From: Lysobacter sp. CFH 32150
GTDB taxonomy: Bacteria > Pseudomonadota > Gammaproteobacteria > Xanthomonadales > Xanthomonadaceae
Assembly (NCBI RefSeq): GCF_022758295.1
Contig: NZ_JALDWJ010000009.1
Location: 62,001 to 126,000, forward strand
Direction: 5' to 3'
Length of the DNA stretch: 64,000 bases
Part shown: positions 45,459 to 54,485 of the stretch, in pieces
Layout: each line of letters opens with the position of its first letter
Numbering within the stretch: the first letter of the stretch is position 1
Translations under genes and position numbers: made by a program
The notes under the pieces: model-generated
What the model was told of the DNA's origin: nothing
Databases searched by the model: none
The model's input: the letters and a program-made list of their open reading frames with translations, nothing else

Positions 45459-47820
45459 TCACGACCATTCTCCAGTACGGAGCGCCCACACTGTGATCGA
45501 TCCGGTGTGTGGCATGTCGGTCGATCCCTCGAAGACCGCTCATCATGCCAAGCATGCGGGCGCCGACTATTACTTCTGTTCGGCACGCTGCCGCGAGCGG
45601 TTCGTAGCGGAACCGACGAAGCACCTCAGACCATCGAGCGGGGCACCTGCAGAGCCATTGCCGACCGGCACGATCTACACCTGCCCGATGCATCCGCAGA
45701 TTCGCCAGCCCGGACCGGGCACATGCCCGATCTGCGGCATGGCGCTTGAACCGGAAATGCCAAGCCTGGAGGAGGAAGACAACCAGGAGCTGAGCGACTT
45801 TTCGCGTCGCTTCTGGTGGACGTTGCCGCTGACCGCGCTCGTGCTGGCGCTGGCGATGCTGGGTCCTCGCATCTCCTTCCTCACGACTGAGGCGCGCATC
45901 TGGGTCGAACTGGCCCTGGGCGCCCCGGTCGTCCTGTGGGCCGGTTGGCCCTTCTTCGAACGTTGCGCCCAGTCGATTCGTAACCGCAGTCCCAACATGT
46001 GGACGCTGATTGGCATCGGTGTAGCGGCGGCATTCGGCTACAGCGTCGTGGCGACCATTGCCCCGGACTTGTTCCCGGCTTCGTTTCGCGAACACGGCCG
46101 CGTCGGTGTGTATTTCGAGGCTGCAGCCGTCATCGTGTCGTTGACGCTGCTCGGCCAGTTACTTGAGTTGCGCGCGCGTTCCAAAACCTCCGCGGCGATC
46201 AAAGCATTACTGGGGCTGGCACCGAAGACGGCACGTCGTATCAACGACGACGGCAGCGAGGAAGACATTCCGCTGGAGCATGTCCACGTCGGCAATCGCT
46301 TACGCGTCCGACCAGGGGAGAAGGTGCCCGTGGACGGCGTGGTCCTCGAAGGCCGCTCCAGTGTTGATGAGTCGATGCTGACCGGCGAGCCCATCCCGGT
46401 CGAAAAGACGCACGGCGCACGCGTCATAGGAGCGACGATCAACGGCACCGGCAGCCTGATCATCCGCGCGGAGAAAGTCGGTTCGGAAACGGTGTTGTCG
46501 CAGATCGTGCAATTGGTGGCGCAGGCGCAGCGTTCTCGGGCATCGATGCAGCGCATGGCGGACAAGGTGGCGTTCTGGTTCGTCCTCGCGGTACTGACTA
46601 TCGCCGTGCTGACATTCTTTGGCTGGGGCCTGTTGGGCCCGGAACCATCCTGGACCTATGCCGTCCTGAACGCGGTGTCGGTGCTGATCATTGCCTGTCC
46701 CTGTGCGTTGGGACTGGCGACACCGATGTCGATCATGGTCGCCACCGGACGCGCAGCGCAAAACGGCGTGTTGTTCCGGGATGCCGAAGCCATCGAACAG
46801 TTGCGCATCATCGACACGCTGATCGTCGATAAAACGGGCACCCTGACCGAGGGGCGACCGGCGTTCCGCGATAGCATCGTGGCCGAAGGCTTCACCGCTG
46901 AGCAAGTGCTGCAACTGGCGGCGAGCTTGGAGCAAGGCAGCGAACATCCGCTCGCAGAAGCGATTCTGGCCGAGGCCAAACGTCGCAATCTGACACTGGA
47001 GCGCGCCGAGGATTTCGATTCGGTGACCGGCATGGGCGTGCGCGGACGCGTCGCCGGAAAGGCACTGGCACTCGGCAACAGAACGTTGATGGCCGAAGTC
47101 GGCGCTGACATCACACCCGTGCTGGAAAGTGCCGAACGGTTGCGCAAGGAAGGCGCTAGCGTGATGTTCCTGGCGGTGGAAGGCCGTCTGGCAGGTGCGG
47201 TGGCCGTCGCCGATCCGATCAAGGCGACTACGCTGCCCGCCCTAAACGAATTGCGGGCCGCGGGCTTGCACATCGTGATGGCCTCAGGCGATGCACAGGC
47301 CACTGCAGAAGCCGTGGGTCGCACGCTCGGGATTGAAGACGTGCGTGGCGAAGTGCGACCAAAAGATAAAGCCGAACTGGTGCAGCAGCTCAAGGCGCAA
47401 GGCCGCCGTGTGGCGATGGCCGGTGACGGCATCAACGATGCTCCGGCGTTAGCCGCCGCCGATGTCGGCATTGCGATGGGCACGGGCACGGACGTGGCGA
47501 TGTCGAGCGCGCAGGTAACGTTGGTCAAAGGTGATCTGCGGCGCATCCTGCGAGCACGAGAAATCTCGGATGCCACTGTCGCCAACATGAAACAGAACCT
47601 GGGTTTTGCGTTCCTCTACAACGCCATCGGCGTGCCTATTGCTGCCGGCGTGCTGTACCCAGTGTTCGGCTTGTTACTCAGTCCGATGATTGCGGCGCTT
47701 GCTATGAGCTTGAGTTCGGTATCCGTCGTGACCAATGCGCTGCGCTTGGCGCGATCACCGTCATCGCGGAGTCAGGAACACGCCTTCAGAGAAAGCAAGC
47801 CAGCCGCTTCCTGCCACTGA
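45448..47820 (+). CDS. copA: Cu+/Ag+-exporting P1B-type ATPase with YHS and heavy-metal-binding domains
   Basis: 790 residues. Instead of classic HMA domains the N-terminus has a YHS domain (about 17-57, [28 protein letters not shown]) and a heavy-metal-binding CPMHP...CPICGM module (about 77-107). The ATPase core follows: actuator TGEP, ion-site CPC in IIACPCALG (about 415), phosphorylation DKTGT (Asp about 461), GDGIND, and FLYNAIG plus MSLSSVSVV in the last helices, the Cu+/Ag+ signature. Exports monovalent copper or silver from the cytoplasm. Its start overlaps the merR-like gene, so both are induced together. Confidence 0.95.
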   Translation: MNNDHDHSPVRSAHTVIDPVCGMSVDPSKTAHHAKHAGADYYFCSARCRERFVAEPTKHLRPSSGAPAEPLPTGTIYTCPMHPQIRQPGPGTCPICGMALEPEMPSLEEEDNQELSDFSRRFWWTLPLTALVLALAMLGPRISFLTTEARIWVELALGAPVVLWAGWPFFERCAQSIRNRSPNMWTLIGIGVAAAFGYSVVATIAPDLFPASFREHGRVGVYFEAAAVIVSLTLLGQLLELRARSKTSAAIKALLGLAPKTARRINDDGSEEDIPLEHVHVGNRLRVRPGEKVPVDGVVLEGRSSVDESMLTGEPIPVEKTHGARVIGATINGTGSLIIRAEKVGSETVLSQIVQLVAQAQRSRASMQRMADKVAFWFVLAVLTIAVLTFFGWGLLGPEPSWTYAVLNAVSVLIIACPCALGLATPMSIMVATGRAAQNGVLFRDAEAIEQLRIIDTLIVDKTGTLTEGRPAFRDSIVAEGFTAEQVLQLAASLEQGSEHPLAEAILAEAKRRNLTLERAEDFDSVTGMGVRGRVAGKALALGNRTLMAEVGADITPVLESAERLRKEGASVMFLAVEGRLAGAVAVADPIKATTLPALNELRAAGLHIVMASGDAQATAEAVGRTLGIEDVRGEVRPKDKAELVQQLKAQGRRVAMAGDGINDAPALAAADVGIAMGTGTDVAMSSAQVTLVKGDLRRILRAREISDATVANMKQNLGFAFLYNAIGVPIAAGVLYPVFGLLLSPMIAALAMSLSSVSVVTNALRLARSPSSRSQEHAFRESKPAASCH

Positions 47821-48274
47821 TACAGGTGCCTTCGCGCTGCCTAGGCAAACATCGGTGCACTCTTATTCCGTGCGATGGCGGGATGGACGCGCCCAGGATT
47901 GATGCAGTGCAATGCAAATTTCAATGTTTCGCTAACCCTGGAGTAGATCCCTTGTCTTGAGTAACTCCACCATTCCAATCTTCGAAGGGATAGGTGGCGG
48001 CATTGCTGAATCTTGATGTGGTGTGCAGCGTCTGCTGACGCCTTATCGGCATGGCGATGTGAACCTGGCCTCAGTGTGGGAATGCTCACGCAATGCCGGG
48101 TGGCCGGACGTAATCGTAGCCGTCGCTCTGCTGGCCATGTTTCTCGGCTCGGCAATCCGCATTCTCGGTGCGGCATGGAGCGGGGTTCCGGCAGTTTTCA
48201 AGCTGACCATTAACTTGTGTCCGCTTTGGCCGTGAGCCGCCCTTCGTCAGGCCTCGCAGCCATTGCGCGTTCGC
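47821..48274. other. Right border of the metal island
   Basis: 454 bases between copA and the PLP-lyase gene, holding the CDF remnant (48023-48200) and, at about 48220-48237, a TGTCCGCTTTGGCCG element that recurs elsewhere in the window. The first 190 bases are relatively AT-rich with no recognisable gene. Confidence 0.55.
48023..48200 (+). pseudogene. Remnant of a CDF-type cation efflux transporter with internal deletion
   Basis: The frame reads LLTPYRHGDVNLASVWECSRN directly followed by AGWPDVIVAVALLAMFLGSAIRILGAAW. In CDF transporters of metal islands these two stretches are separated by about 20 residues forming a membrane helix. The N-terminal two-thirds is absent. So this is the C-terminal fragment of a CDF gene with a further in-frame deletion. 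Confidence 0.65.
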
Positions 48275-49321
48275 TTAGCCGTTGACAATGCCCTCGGTGA
48301 CGATCAGCAGAACAACGCTATTTGCGTCAAGCTGATGCTCCGCACGCAACGCAGGATTCGCGGCCAGATGCAGTAGGCCGGCGAGGCCGGCCGCGCCGGA
48401 CTCGGTCGTTGCGGGTCCCATAGCTTCGCGCAATGCTTGAGGGGCAGTGCGGAGTTCGTCCTCGTCGACGACTACGGCACGGGCGTCGTGGCGCTGCAGA
48501 ATTTGCAGCGCTGGCGCCGAGGCTAGCCCGCACGACAGCATCGTTGCCGATGTGCGCAGCTCTCCCGGGATGTGCACCGGATGTCCGACCGCCAATGCGT
48601 GAGCCACACATGCGGCGGACTTTGGTTCGACGACCACAATCCGATGCGGTGCTTGCATCAGATCCATCAGTCCATCCGCCATCGCCGCGGCGAGGCCGCC
48701 AACACCGGCTTGCACCAACAGGTGACTGGGGCGGGTGTTTCCTTCTGCACGAAATTGCGCGACCAACTCGCGCGCGATCACTGCGTACCCATCCATCACG
48801 TCCTGGACGATCGTGTCATGCGGATCGGAGGTCGTGTCGGGAATAAGCAAACCTTCACCGCTTCGTGCTGCCTCGGCTGCAGCGCACACGGCGTCATCGT
48901 AGGTTCCGTCAATCCAGACCACTTCGGCGCCAAAGGCCTCGATGCGCTGCGCCCGCGCCGAACTTACATCTACCGGCAGATAGACACGGGCGCTCGTCCC
49001 TGCGCGGGCGGCGGCGGCTGCAACAGCGAGGCCGTGGTTGCCGTCGCTGGCACAGATCAATCGCGGCAACGGCGCGCGCAAGTCATGGCCGAGATCATGC
49101 GGAAATACTGCGCCTGCAACGCGGCCGAGCGCCCGCAGGCCGGCGAACATGCCGCCCAGTGCCTTGAAGTTGCCAAGCGGACGCTCAGCTTCCACTTTCA
49201 CGAAGAGGCGAGCCACGTTGGCGCGACGGGCCAGTGCAGGCAGCTCCAGGAGCGGTGTCGGCTGGTAATCCGCCCAAATCTGCGCGGGATCCCAGGTCAG
49301 TTCGGTCGAGGTATTGTTCAT
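48275..49321 (-). CDS. PLP-dependent diaminopropionate ammonia-lyase-like enzyme
   Basis: 348 residues of the fold-type II PLP family. The Schiff-base lysine is in RPLGNFKALGG (Lys 53), the phosphate-binding region ASDGNHGLAVA, and the Gly-rich loop QAGVGGLAAAM. VYLPVDVSSARAQRIEAFGAEVVWIDGTYDDAV and the MGPATTESGAAGLAGLL segment match diaminopropionate ammonia-lyase-like enzymes, which eliminate ammonia from 2,3-diaminopropionate or D/L-serine-like substrates. Start at 49321 chosen over 49360. A nearby Lrp regulator and M20 peptidase suggest amino-acid catabolism. Confidence 0.85.
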   Translation of the reverse strand: MNNTSTELTWDPAQIWADYQPTPLLELPALARRANVARLFVKVEAERPLGNFKALGGMFAGLRALGRVAGAVFPHDLGHDLRAPLPRLICASDGNHGLAVAAAAARAGTSARVYLPVDVSSARAQRIEAFGAEVVWIDGTYDDAVCAAAEAARSGEGLLIPDTTSDPHDTIVQDVMDGYAVIARELVAQFRAEGNTRPSHLLVQAGVGGLAAAMADGLMDLMQAPHRIVVVEPKSAACVAHALAVGHPVHIPGELRTSATMLSCGLASAPALQILQRHDARAVVVDEDELRTAPQALREAMGPATTESGAAGLAGLLHLAANPALRAEHQLDANSVVLLIVTEGIVNG

Positions 49322-49431
49322 GCCGCCAGTATGGCGAGGGCGGTCGCGGATCGGCCGCAAGATTGCATGCTCGTTCGCGGAAAAGCGGCGCTATGACCGC
49401 CCCAAAACCGTGTGGCGCGCCTACGACGATG

Positions 49432-49908
49432 TCACTCGGTGTCCTCCAGGGGAATCGGGATAGTCAGCCCACGCTTGACCACGCTCAACGCCACATTGGT
49501 TGTGAATCGTTTCACGTTGGGATTCTCGCCGACCATGCGCGACATCAGGGCGTCGTAGGTTTCGGTATCGGGCGCGGTGATGATCAGCACGAAGTCGGCT
49601 TCGCCCGTGACGTAGAACGCCTGCTGGATGTGTTCCTGTGCCGCCAGCCATTTGCGCAACTGCGCCAGCAGTTCTGGGCGCTCGCGTTCGACCTGCAGCG
49701 AAACGATGAAGAAGGTCGGTCGCCCCACCTTGCGCGGATCGACCACTGCCGCGTCGCGTGTAATGACGCCTTGCTCGCGCAGGCGGCGTATGCGGCGCTG
49801 GATTGCGGAGGGCGACAGGGCGACCTGCTCCGCCAGGCGATCTGCCGTCTGTCCAGCGTCCTCCTGCATCAGGTTCAGCAGTTGGCGATCGAATCTATCG
49901 AGTTCCAT
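49432..49908 (-). CDS. Lrp/AsnC family transcription regulator
   Basis: 158 residues. Helix-turn-helix MELDRFDRQLLNLMQEDAGQTADRLAEQVALSPSAIQRRIRRLRE and an RAM ligand domain (VTGEADFVLIITAPDTETYDALMSRM). Divergent from the M20 peptidase gene over 125 bases, and upstream of the PLP-lyase gene on the same strand; it may control both. Start 49908 (MELDRF) is preferred to the upstream ATG at 49959. Confidence 0.93.
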   Translation of the reverse strand: MELDRFDRQLLNLMQEDAGQTADRLAEQVALSPSAIQRRIRRLREQGVITRDAAVVDPRKVGRPTFFIVSLQVERERPELLAQLRKWLAAQEHIQQAFYVTGEADFVLIITAPDTETYDALMSRMVGENPNVKRFTTNVALSVVKRGLTIPIPLEDTE

Positions 49909-50033
49909 GGACTTTTGTTTCCGGGCGATGGGCGGCCACTGCGCAGAAAAAACGCGCAAGCCGGGTGCAGATCGCGGCCATTCGACAACACGGCGTCTCT
50001 AGCATCCTAGCCTCACCGTCGGGACAAAGGCCA

Positions 50034-51488
50034 ATGGATTTTTCGAGATTGCAGAACTTCATCGAGCAGCATTGGAAGGCTGACGTTATGCCCGCGTTGC
50101 TCGACTACGTGGCGATTCCCTGTCAGTCGCCCGCATTCGATCCGGAATGGGCGGCCAACGGCCACATGGATCGAGCCGTGCGATTGATGACGCAGTGGAC
50201 GCGCGCACAACTTGCTGACGTGCCAGGCGCGAGCGTCGACGTGGTCACTCTGCCGGGACGCACTCCGGTGATCTTCGTCGACATTCCCGGCGATGACGGC
50301 GCGCCCGTGCTCATCTACGGACACCTCGACAAGCAACCACCCATGACGGGATGGACGAACGGGCGGAGCGCCTGGCACCCGTCGATCGAAGATGATCGGC
50401 TATACGGTCGTGGCGGCGCTGACGATGGCTACGCGATCTTCAGCGCCATCACCGCAGTACGGGCACTGCGCGAGCAGGGGCAGGCACATCCGCGGTGCAT
50501 GATCCTGATCGAAGCTTGCGAAGAATCGGGTAGCGCGGACCTTCCGTACTACATGAACCATCTGGCGCCACGGCTCGGTGTTCCGGCCGTCGTGATTGCG
50601 CTCGACGCGGGGTGTGGAAACTACGACCAGCTGTGGCTGACGACGTCATTGCGAGGCCAGGTGGCGGGCGCCCTGACCGTGCGCGTGCTCAATGAAGGCG
50701 TTCACTCCGGCGACGCATCGGGTGTGGTGCCGTCCAGTTTCCGGATCGCGAACTACTTGCTCTCGCGCCTGGAGGATCCTGCCACCGGCGAAATAGCACG
50801 CGAGTTTCATGTGAGCATTCCCGATGCGCGTCGTGCGCAGGCAGCCCGGGCCGCGGCCGCGCTCGGCACCGGCTTCCATTCGGCGTTACCGTTTCCGGAG
50901 GATATGGCGCCGGTTCACGATGACGTGACCGAGCTTGTTCTGAATCGCTCGTGGCGACCGCAGGTGGCGATCACCGGCATCGACGGCTTTCCGAGCGTAG
51001 CGAACGCAGCTGCGGTCATGCAGCCGGTGACCGTGCTCAAGCTCAGTCTGCGGCTGCCCCCGACGCTCGATCCGCAGGTTGCTGCGCAGCGCCTCAAGGC
51101 ACTGCTCGAAAGGGATCCGCCGTACCAATGCAAGGTTTCGTTTCGAATCGACATGGTGTCCCAGGGCTGGCATGCGCCTGTGGCACAGCCGTGGCTGCAG
51201 GCCAGCCTTGATAGCGCCTCAAGCTGCGTGTTCGGCGTACCCAGCGCGCCGATCGGCGGTGGTGGCGGCATTCCATTCCTGGCCATGCTGGGCGACCGCT
51301 TTCCCGACGCACAGTTCGTGGTGACAGGCGTGCTCGGTCCGCAGTCCAACGCGCACGGCCCGAACGAGTTCCTGCATATCCCGTACGCAAAGCGCATCAC
51401 CGCCGCGATGGCGCTGCTGCTGCGAGATGCATGCGTGATCGCCTCCATGCCTGTAACCAGCGATCTGCAAGACGTGCAGGCGAGCTGA
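50034..51488 (+). CDS. M20 family metallopeptidase (dipeptidase/deacylase type)
   Basis: 484 residues, cytoplasmic. The di-zinc site of M20 enzymes is visible: His in VLIYGHLDKQPP, bridging Asp in YGRGGADDGYA, Glu-Glu in IEACEESGS, Asp in VIALDAGCG and the last His in GPQSNAHGPNEFLHIPY. The lid domain (about 215-380) holds GVHSGDASG. Closest in layout to carnosinase-like dipeptidases and ArgE/DapE-related enzymes. Exact substrate unknown. Divergent from an Lrp regulator. Confidence 0.92.
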   Translation: MDFSRLQNFIEQHWKADVMPALLDYVAIPCQSPAFDPEWAANGHMDRAVRLMTQWTRAQLADVPGASVDVVTLPGRTPVIFVDIPGDDGAPVLIYGHLDKQPPMTGWTNGRSAWHPSIEDDRLYGRGGADDGYAIFSAITAVRALREQGQAHPRCMILIEACEESGSADLPYYMNHLAPRLGVPAVVIALDAGCGNYDQLWLTTSLRGQVAGALTVRVLNEGVHSGDASGVVPSSFRIANYLLSRLEDPATGEIAREFHVSIPDARRAQAARAAAALGTGFHSALPFPEDMAPVHDDVTELVLNRSWRPQVAITGIDGFPSVANAAAVMQPVTVLKLSLRLPPTLDPQVAAQRLKALLERDPPYQCKVSFRIDMVSQGWHAPVAQPWLQASLDSASSCVFGVPSAPIGGGGGIPFLAMLGDRFPDAQFVVTGVLGPQSNAHGPNEFLHIPYAKRITAAMALLLRDACVIASMPVTSDLQDVQAS

Positions 51489-51550
51489 ACCATCGCGCGA
51501 CCCGATCTGATCTCGTCATTTCTCCTTTCTCACTGGATCTCTTTCACACC

Positions 51551-52168
51551 ATGAAACTCCTCTATCAAACCCATTCCCCCTACGCCCGCAAAGCCCTGGT
51601 GTTTGCTCACGAAGCCGGTCTCGCATCGCAGGTCGAAGTGATGCACCACGAGACCAGTCCGACCAATCGGAACGAACAGGTCTTCGCCGAGAATCCGCTT
51701 GGCAAAGTGCCGGTGCTGCTGCGACCGGGCTTGTCGCCCATCTTCGATTCGGACGTGATCTGCGCCTACTTCGACACGTTGCACGATGGTCCGAAGCTGA
51801 TCCCGGTCAACGGCGAGGCCAGATGGCACGTGTTACGCGTGCAGGCGGTAGCGCAAGGGCTGGCCGACGCCGGCATAGCGGTGCGCTGGGAAACGGTCCG
51901 TCGGCCAGAGGCACTGCGCTACTCACCGCTGCGCGACGGCTACGTCGAGAAGATGATCGCCAGTTACGACTGGCTGGAGCGGGAGCTGGACGTCGATGCC
52001 GCGGTTCATGTCGGCCATATTGCCGTTGCCACCGCACTAAGCTGGATTGAGTTCCGCGAACTGCCGGACTTCCGCGAGAAGCGGCCGCGCCTCTCCGCCT
52101 GGCTGGATGCGTTCGAGGCCCGGCTGTCGATGCGTGCCACGCCACTATCGGGGGAAACACAGGATTAG
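51551..52168 (+). CDS. Glutathione S-transferase family protein
   Basis: 205 residues: thioredoxin-like N-terminal domain (MKLLYQTHSPYARKALVFAHEAGL, NPLGKVPVLL, SDVICAYFD) and an all-helical C-terminal domain (VAVATALSWIEFRELPDFREKRPRLSAWL). The Ser at the start of SPYARK is the probable glutathione-activating residue. It follows the peptidase gene by 62 bases on the same strand. Substrate unknown. Confidence 0.9.
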   Translation: MKLLYQTHSPYARKALVFAHEAGLASQVEVMHHETSPTNRNEQVFAENPLGKVPVLLRPGLSPIFDSDVICAYFDTLHDGPKLIPVNGEARWHVLRVQAVAQGLADAGIAVRWETVRRPEALRYSPLRDGYVEKMIASYDWLERELDVDAAVHVGHIAVATALSWIEFRELPDFREKRPRLSAWLDAFEARLSMRATPLSGETQD

Positions 52169-52228
52169 CAGTCTGCTGTCAAGCGAAGGCAATTCGCGTT
52201 CCGCTTATCCAAGTGTTGCGTATGTCCG

Positions 52229-52286
52229 CTCTGGCCGTAGTCGATTTGGGTGGATCGAAAGACCGCTACCGGCCGAAAGCGGACAT
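52229..52286. repeat. Inverted TGTCCGCT...GGCCG repeat pair
   Basis: atgtccgctctggccg near 52229 and its near-complement cggccgaaagcggacat near 52270 face each other across about 25 bases, between the convergent GST and DJ-1 genes. May act as a two-way terminator or be a mobile palindrome. Related single copies occur near 48220, 39950 and 62040. Confidence 0.5.
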
Positions 52287-52290
52287 CCGC

Positions 52291-53286
52291 TTACTGGATG
52301 TCATCCACGGCAATGGTGATTTCGATTTCGTACGAGCCGCTCGTGTCGGAAGGGTAGGTCGCGAACGCCAGTGTCGTGCGCTCCCCGTCGACGATGTTCT
52401 GCCAGCGGTAGCTTCCCGTTTCGCGCTTCCAGCCTTCAAGCGTTTCGGCGCCGCGGGCGATGAGTTCCAGAAGTTCGGCTGGCGTGGTGCTCGATGTGAC
52501 GCGGTGGCGCGCACGCCAGTTGCGTTCGTCGCCGACGGAGATGAGTTGTTCGAAGGCAATGTCCTTGGGCCACGCAATGGCTTTCTCCAGCGCATTGGGC
52601 ATGTTGCGATCGGCCATCCGGGTGCGGACGAAACCACCTTCTGGGTGCCAGTCGTACTCGAGGTGCAATGCCGTAGCGCGCGCCTTCTCTTCGCCGCGCA
52701 GTTTCGCCACGAGATGCAAGGCCGCGTCGATGCCGGAGGACAAACCGGCGGAGGTGATGTACTTGCCGTTGTCCGCCCAGCGTACGTCGCGCACCACGTC
52801 AACCTTGGGGTACATGTTCGCCAGGCCGTCCAGCGCCCTATGGAACGTGGTCGCCTTGAGTCCGTCCAGCAACCCGGTCCCGCCGAGGATGTACGCGCCG
52901 GTGCAGACCGACAGGACGTAGCGTGCCGACTCCGAGCGCGTGCGGACGAAGTCCAACACCGTTTTGTCGTGATGCGCCTCATGTACCTCACCACCAGGAA
53001 CCAGCAACACATCGAAGCCCGGCGCGTCGGCAAAGCTGTGGTCCGGGGTGACGGTCAATCCCATGGCGGTCTTCACCGGTTTGCCGTCATGCGAGACGGT
53101 CACCACGCCGAAGCCGGCGGTACCGAAGACTTCGTACGGCGCGGAGAAGTCGATGATCTGGACACCATCGAAGAGGAGGATGCCGACGCGCACCTCGGGT
53201 TTTGAATGCGGCGCATGGGCGGCCGATGCCGGCCGCGGAACAACGAGCGAAAACAACATCACCACAGCGATCAGTAAGGCGCGCAT
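52291..53286 (-). CDS. Exported DJ-1/PfpI family protein
   Basis: 331 residues with a Sec signal (MRALLIAVVMLFSLVVPRPASAAHA) and a DJ-1/PfpI domain (about 30-205: VRVGILLFDGVQIIDFSAPYEVFG, LLVPGG, nucleophile VLSVCTGAYILGGTGLL). The C-terminal 120 residues form a separate, unrecognised domain. Export is unusual for this family. The upstream neighbour on the same strand is a GlxA-type AraC regulator with its own DJ-1 domain, a likely controller. Confidence 0.88.
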   Translation of the reverse strand: MRALLIAVVMLFSLVVPRPASAAHAPHSKPEVRVGILLFDGVQIIDFSAPYEVFGTAGFGVVTVSHDGKPVKTAMGLTVTPDHSFADAPGFDVLLVPGGEVHEAHHDKTVLDFVRTRSESARYVLSVCTGAYILGGTGLLDGLKATTFHRALDGLANMYPKVDVVRDVRWADNGKYITSAGLSSGIDAALHLVAKLRGEEKARATALHLEYDWHPEGGFVRTRMADRNMPNALEKAIAWPKDIAFEQLISVGDERNWRARHRVTSSTTPAELLELIARGAETLEGWKRETGSYRWQNIVDGERTTLAFATYPSDTSGSYEIEITIAVDDIQ

Positions 53287-53386
53287 GGGAAGCCCCCGAG
53301 TTGGAATGCCGCAAGCGTGCGCAAGGCGTGCGCGCAAAAGCGGACAACGAACCCGCGCTTTCGGACATCCGCGCGGCTGCGGCAAC

Positions 53387-54367
53387 TCAAGGCGCGCTGA
53401 AGCGTTCCCGATAGTCGCTGGGACGTACGCCCAGCTGGCGCGCGAACGCCCGCCGCATCGCCTCGTCCGATGAAAAGCCGCAGTGGGAAGCGATCCGCTT
53501 CAAGTCCTTGTTCGTACTCTCCAGCAACGGCTTCGCGGCCTCGACGCGAAGTTGTTCGATGTACTTCTGCGGTGTCGTGCCGAAGACGGCCTGAAAACGC
53601 CGACCGAACTGGCGCGTGCTCATGTGCATCCGCTGCGCCAGTTGTTCGACGTCCAGCCGCGCGCGCAGGTGCTCGCGGATCCACGCCGCCAGTTGCGCGA
53701 ACTGATCCGGCAGATCGAGCTCTTCCAGCTGACGGCTGAACTGGCTTTGCCCGCCGGAACGCTTGCACACCATCACCATGCGCTTGGCCACCTTCAGCGC
53801 CAGCGGCAGTCCGTGGTCCGCGGCCACCATCGCTAGTGCCAGGTCCATGCCTGCCGTGATGCCTGCCGACGTCCACACCGATGCGTCGTGCGTGTAGATC
53901 GCATCCGGCACGACGCGGACCAGCGGATAACGCTGCTTCAATTCCGCAACGTCCAGCCAATGGGTGGTGGCTTCGCGCCCGTCGAGCACGCCCGCTTCGG
54001 CCAACAACAACGCGCCGCTACAGACGGAGGCGACGCGGCGCACCCGCGACGATACGTGCTTCAACCAGGCAACCAGTTCGGCGTCGGCGCGCACCCGATC
54101 CAGCGCATCGCCCATGCCGCCACTGACCAGCAGCGTGTCCACCCCGTCCGGCATGTCCGCGCACGCCATGTCGGGCAGCAGTCGCATGCCCGACGCCAAC
54201 GTGACTGGTCCCGGTTGCTTGGCGATCACCTGAAGGCAGTAGAGCGGGGGGCTTTTCGGATCGTCTTCCTGCGCCTGGCGGCTGGCGAGGGCAAACACCT
54301 CCAGCGGACCGCTGATGTCCAGGGACTGGGCGTCTGCATAAACCAGCATGCAAATGACTTTGGGCAT
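53387..54367 (-). CDS. GlxA-type AraC regulator with DJ-1-like N-terminal domain
   Basis: 326 residues. DJ-1/PfpI-like sensing domain (about 1-190: VICMLVYADAQSLDISGPLEVFALA, VASVCSGALLLAEAG) and a C-terminal AraC DNA-binding domain (about 215-320: DVEQLAQRMHMSTRQFGRRFQAVFGTTPQKYIEQLR, HCGFSSDEAMRRAFARQLG). Start chosen at 54367 (MPKVIC). It lies 100 bases upstream of the exported DJ-1 gene and downstream of a quinone oxidoreductase. Confidence 0.93.
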   Translation of the reverse strand: MPKVICMLVYADAQSLDISGPLEVFALASRQAQEDDPKSPPLYCLQVIAKQPGPVTLASGMRLLPDMACADMPDGVDTLLVSGGMGDALDRVRADAELVAWLKHVSSRVRRVASVCSGALLLAEAGVLDGREATTHWLDVAELKQRYPLVRVVPDAIYTHDASVWTSAGITAGMDLALAMVAADHGLPLALKVAKRMVMVCKRSGGQSQFSRQLEELDLPDQFAQLAAWIREHLRARLDVEQLAQRMHMSTRQFGRRFQAVFGTTPQKYIEQLRVEAAKPLLESTNKDLKRIASHCGFSSDEAMRRAFARQLGVRPSDYRERFSAP

Positions 54368-54485
54368 GGCGCTTGAAAGGAAATGCGGAGCAGGTTGCGA
54401 ACAATGCCGCAAGACAACCGGATTGACGACTGGACGTCGCCTCCGCCACGTCGATGCCCCGGTTGTCGTCCGGGCAAGGCCCGTG

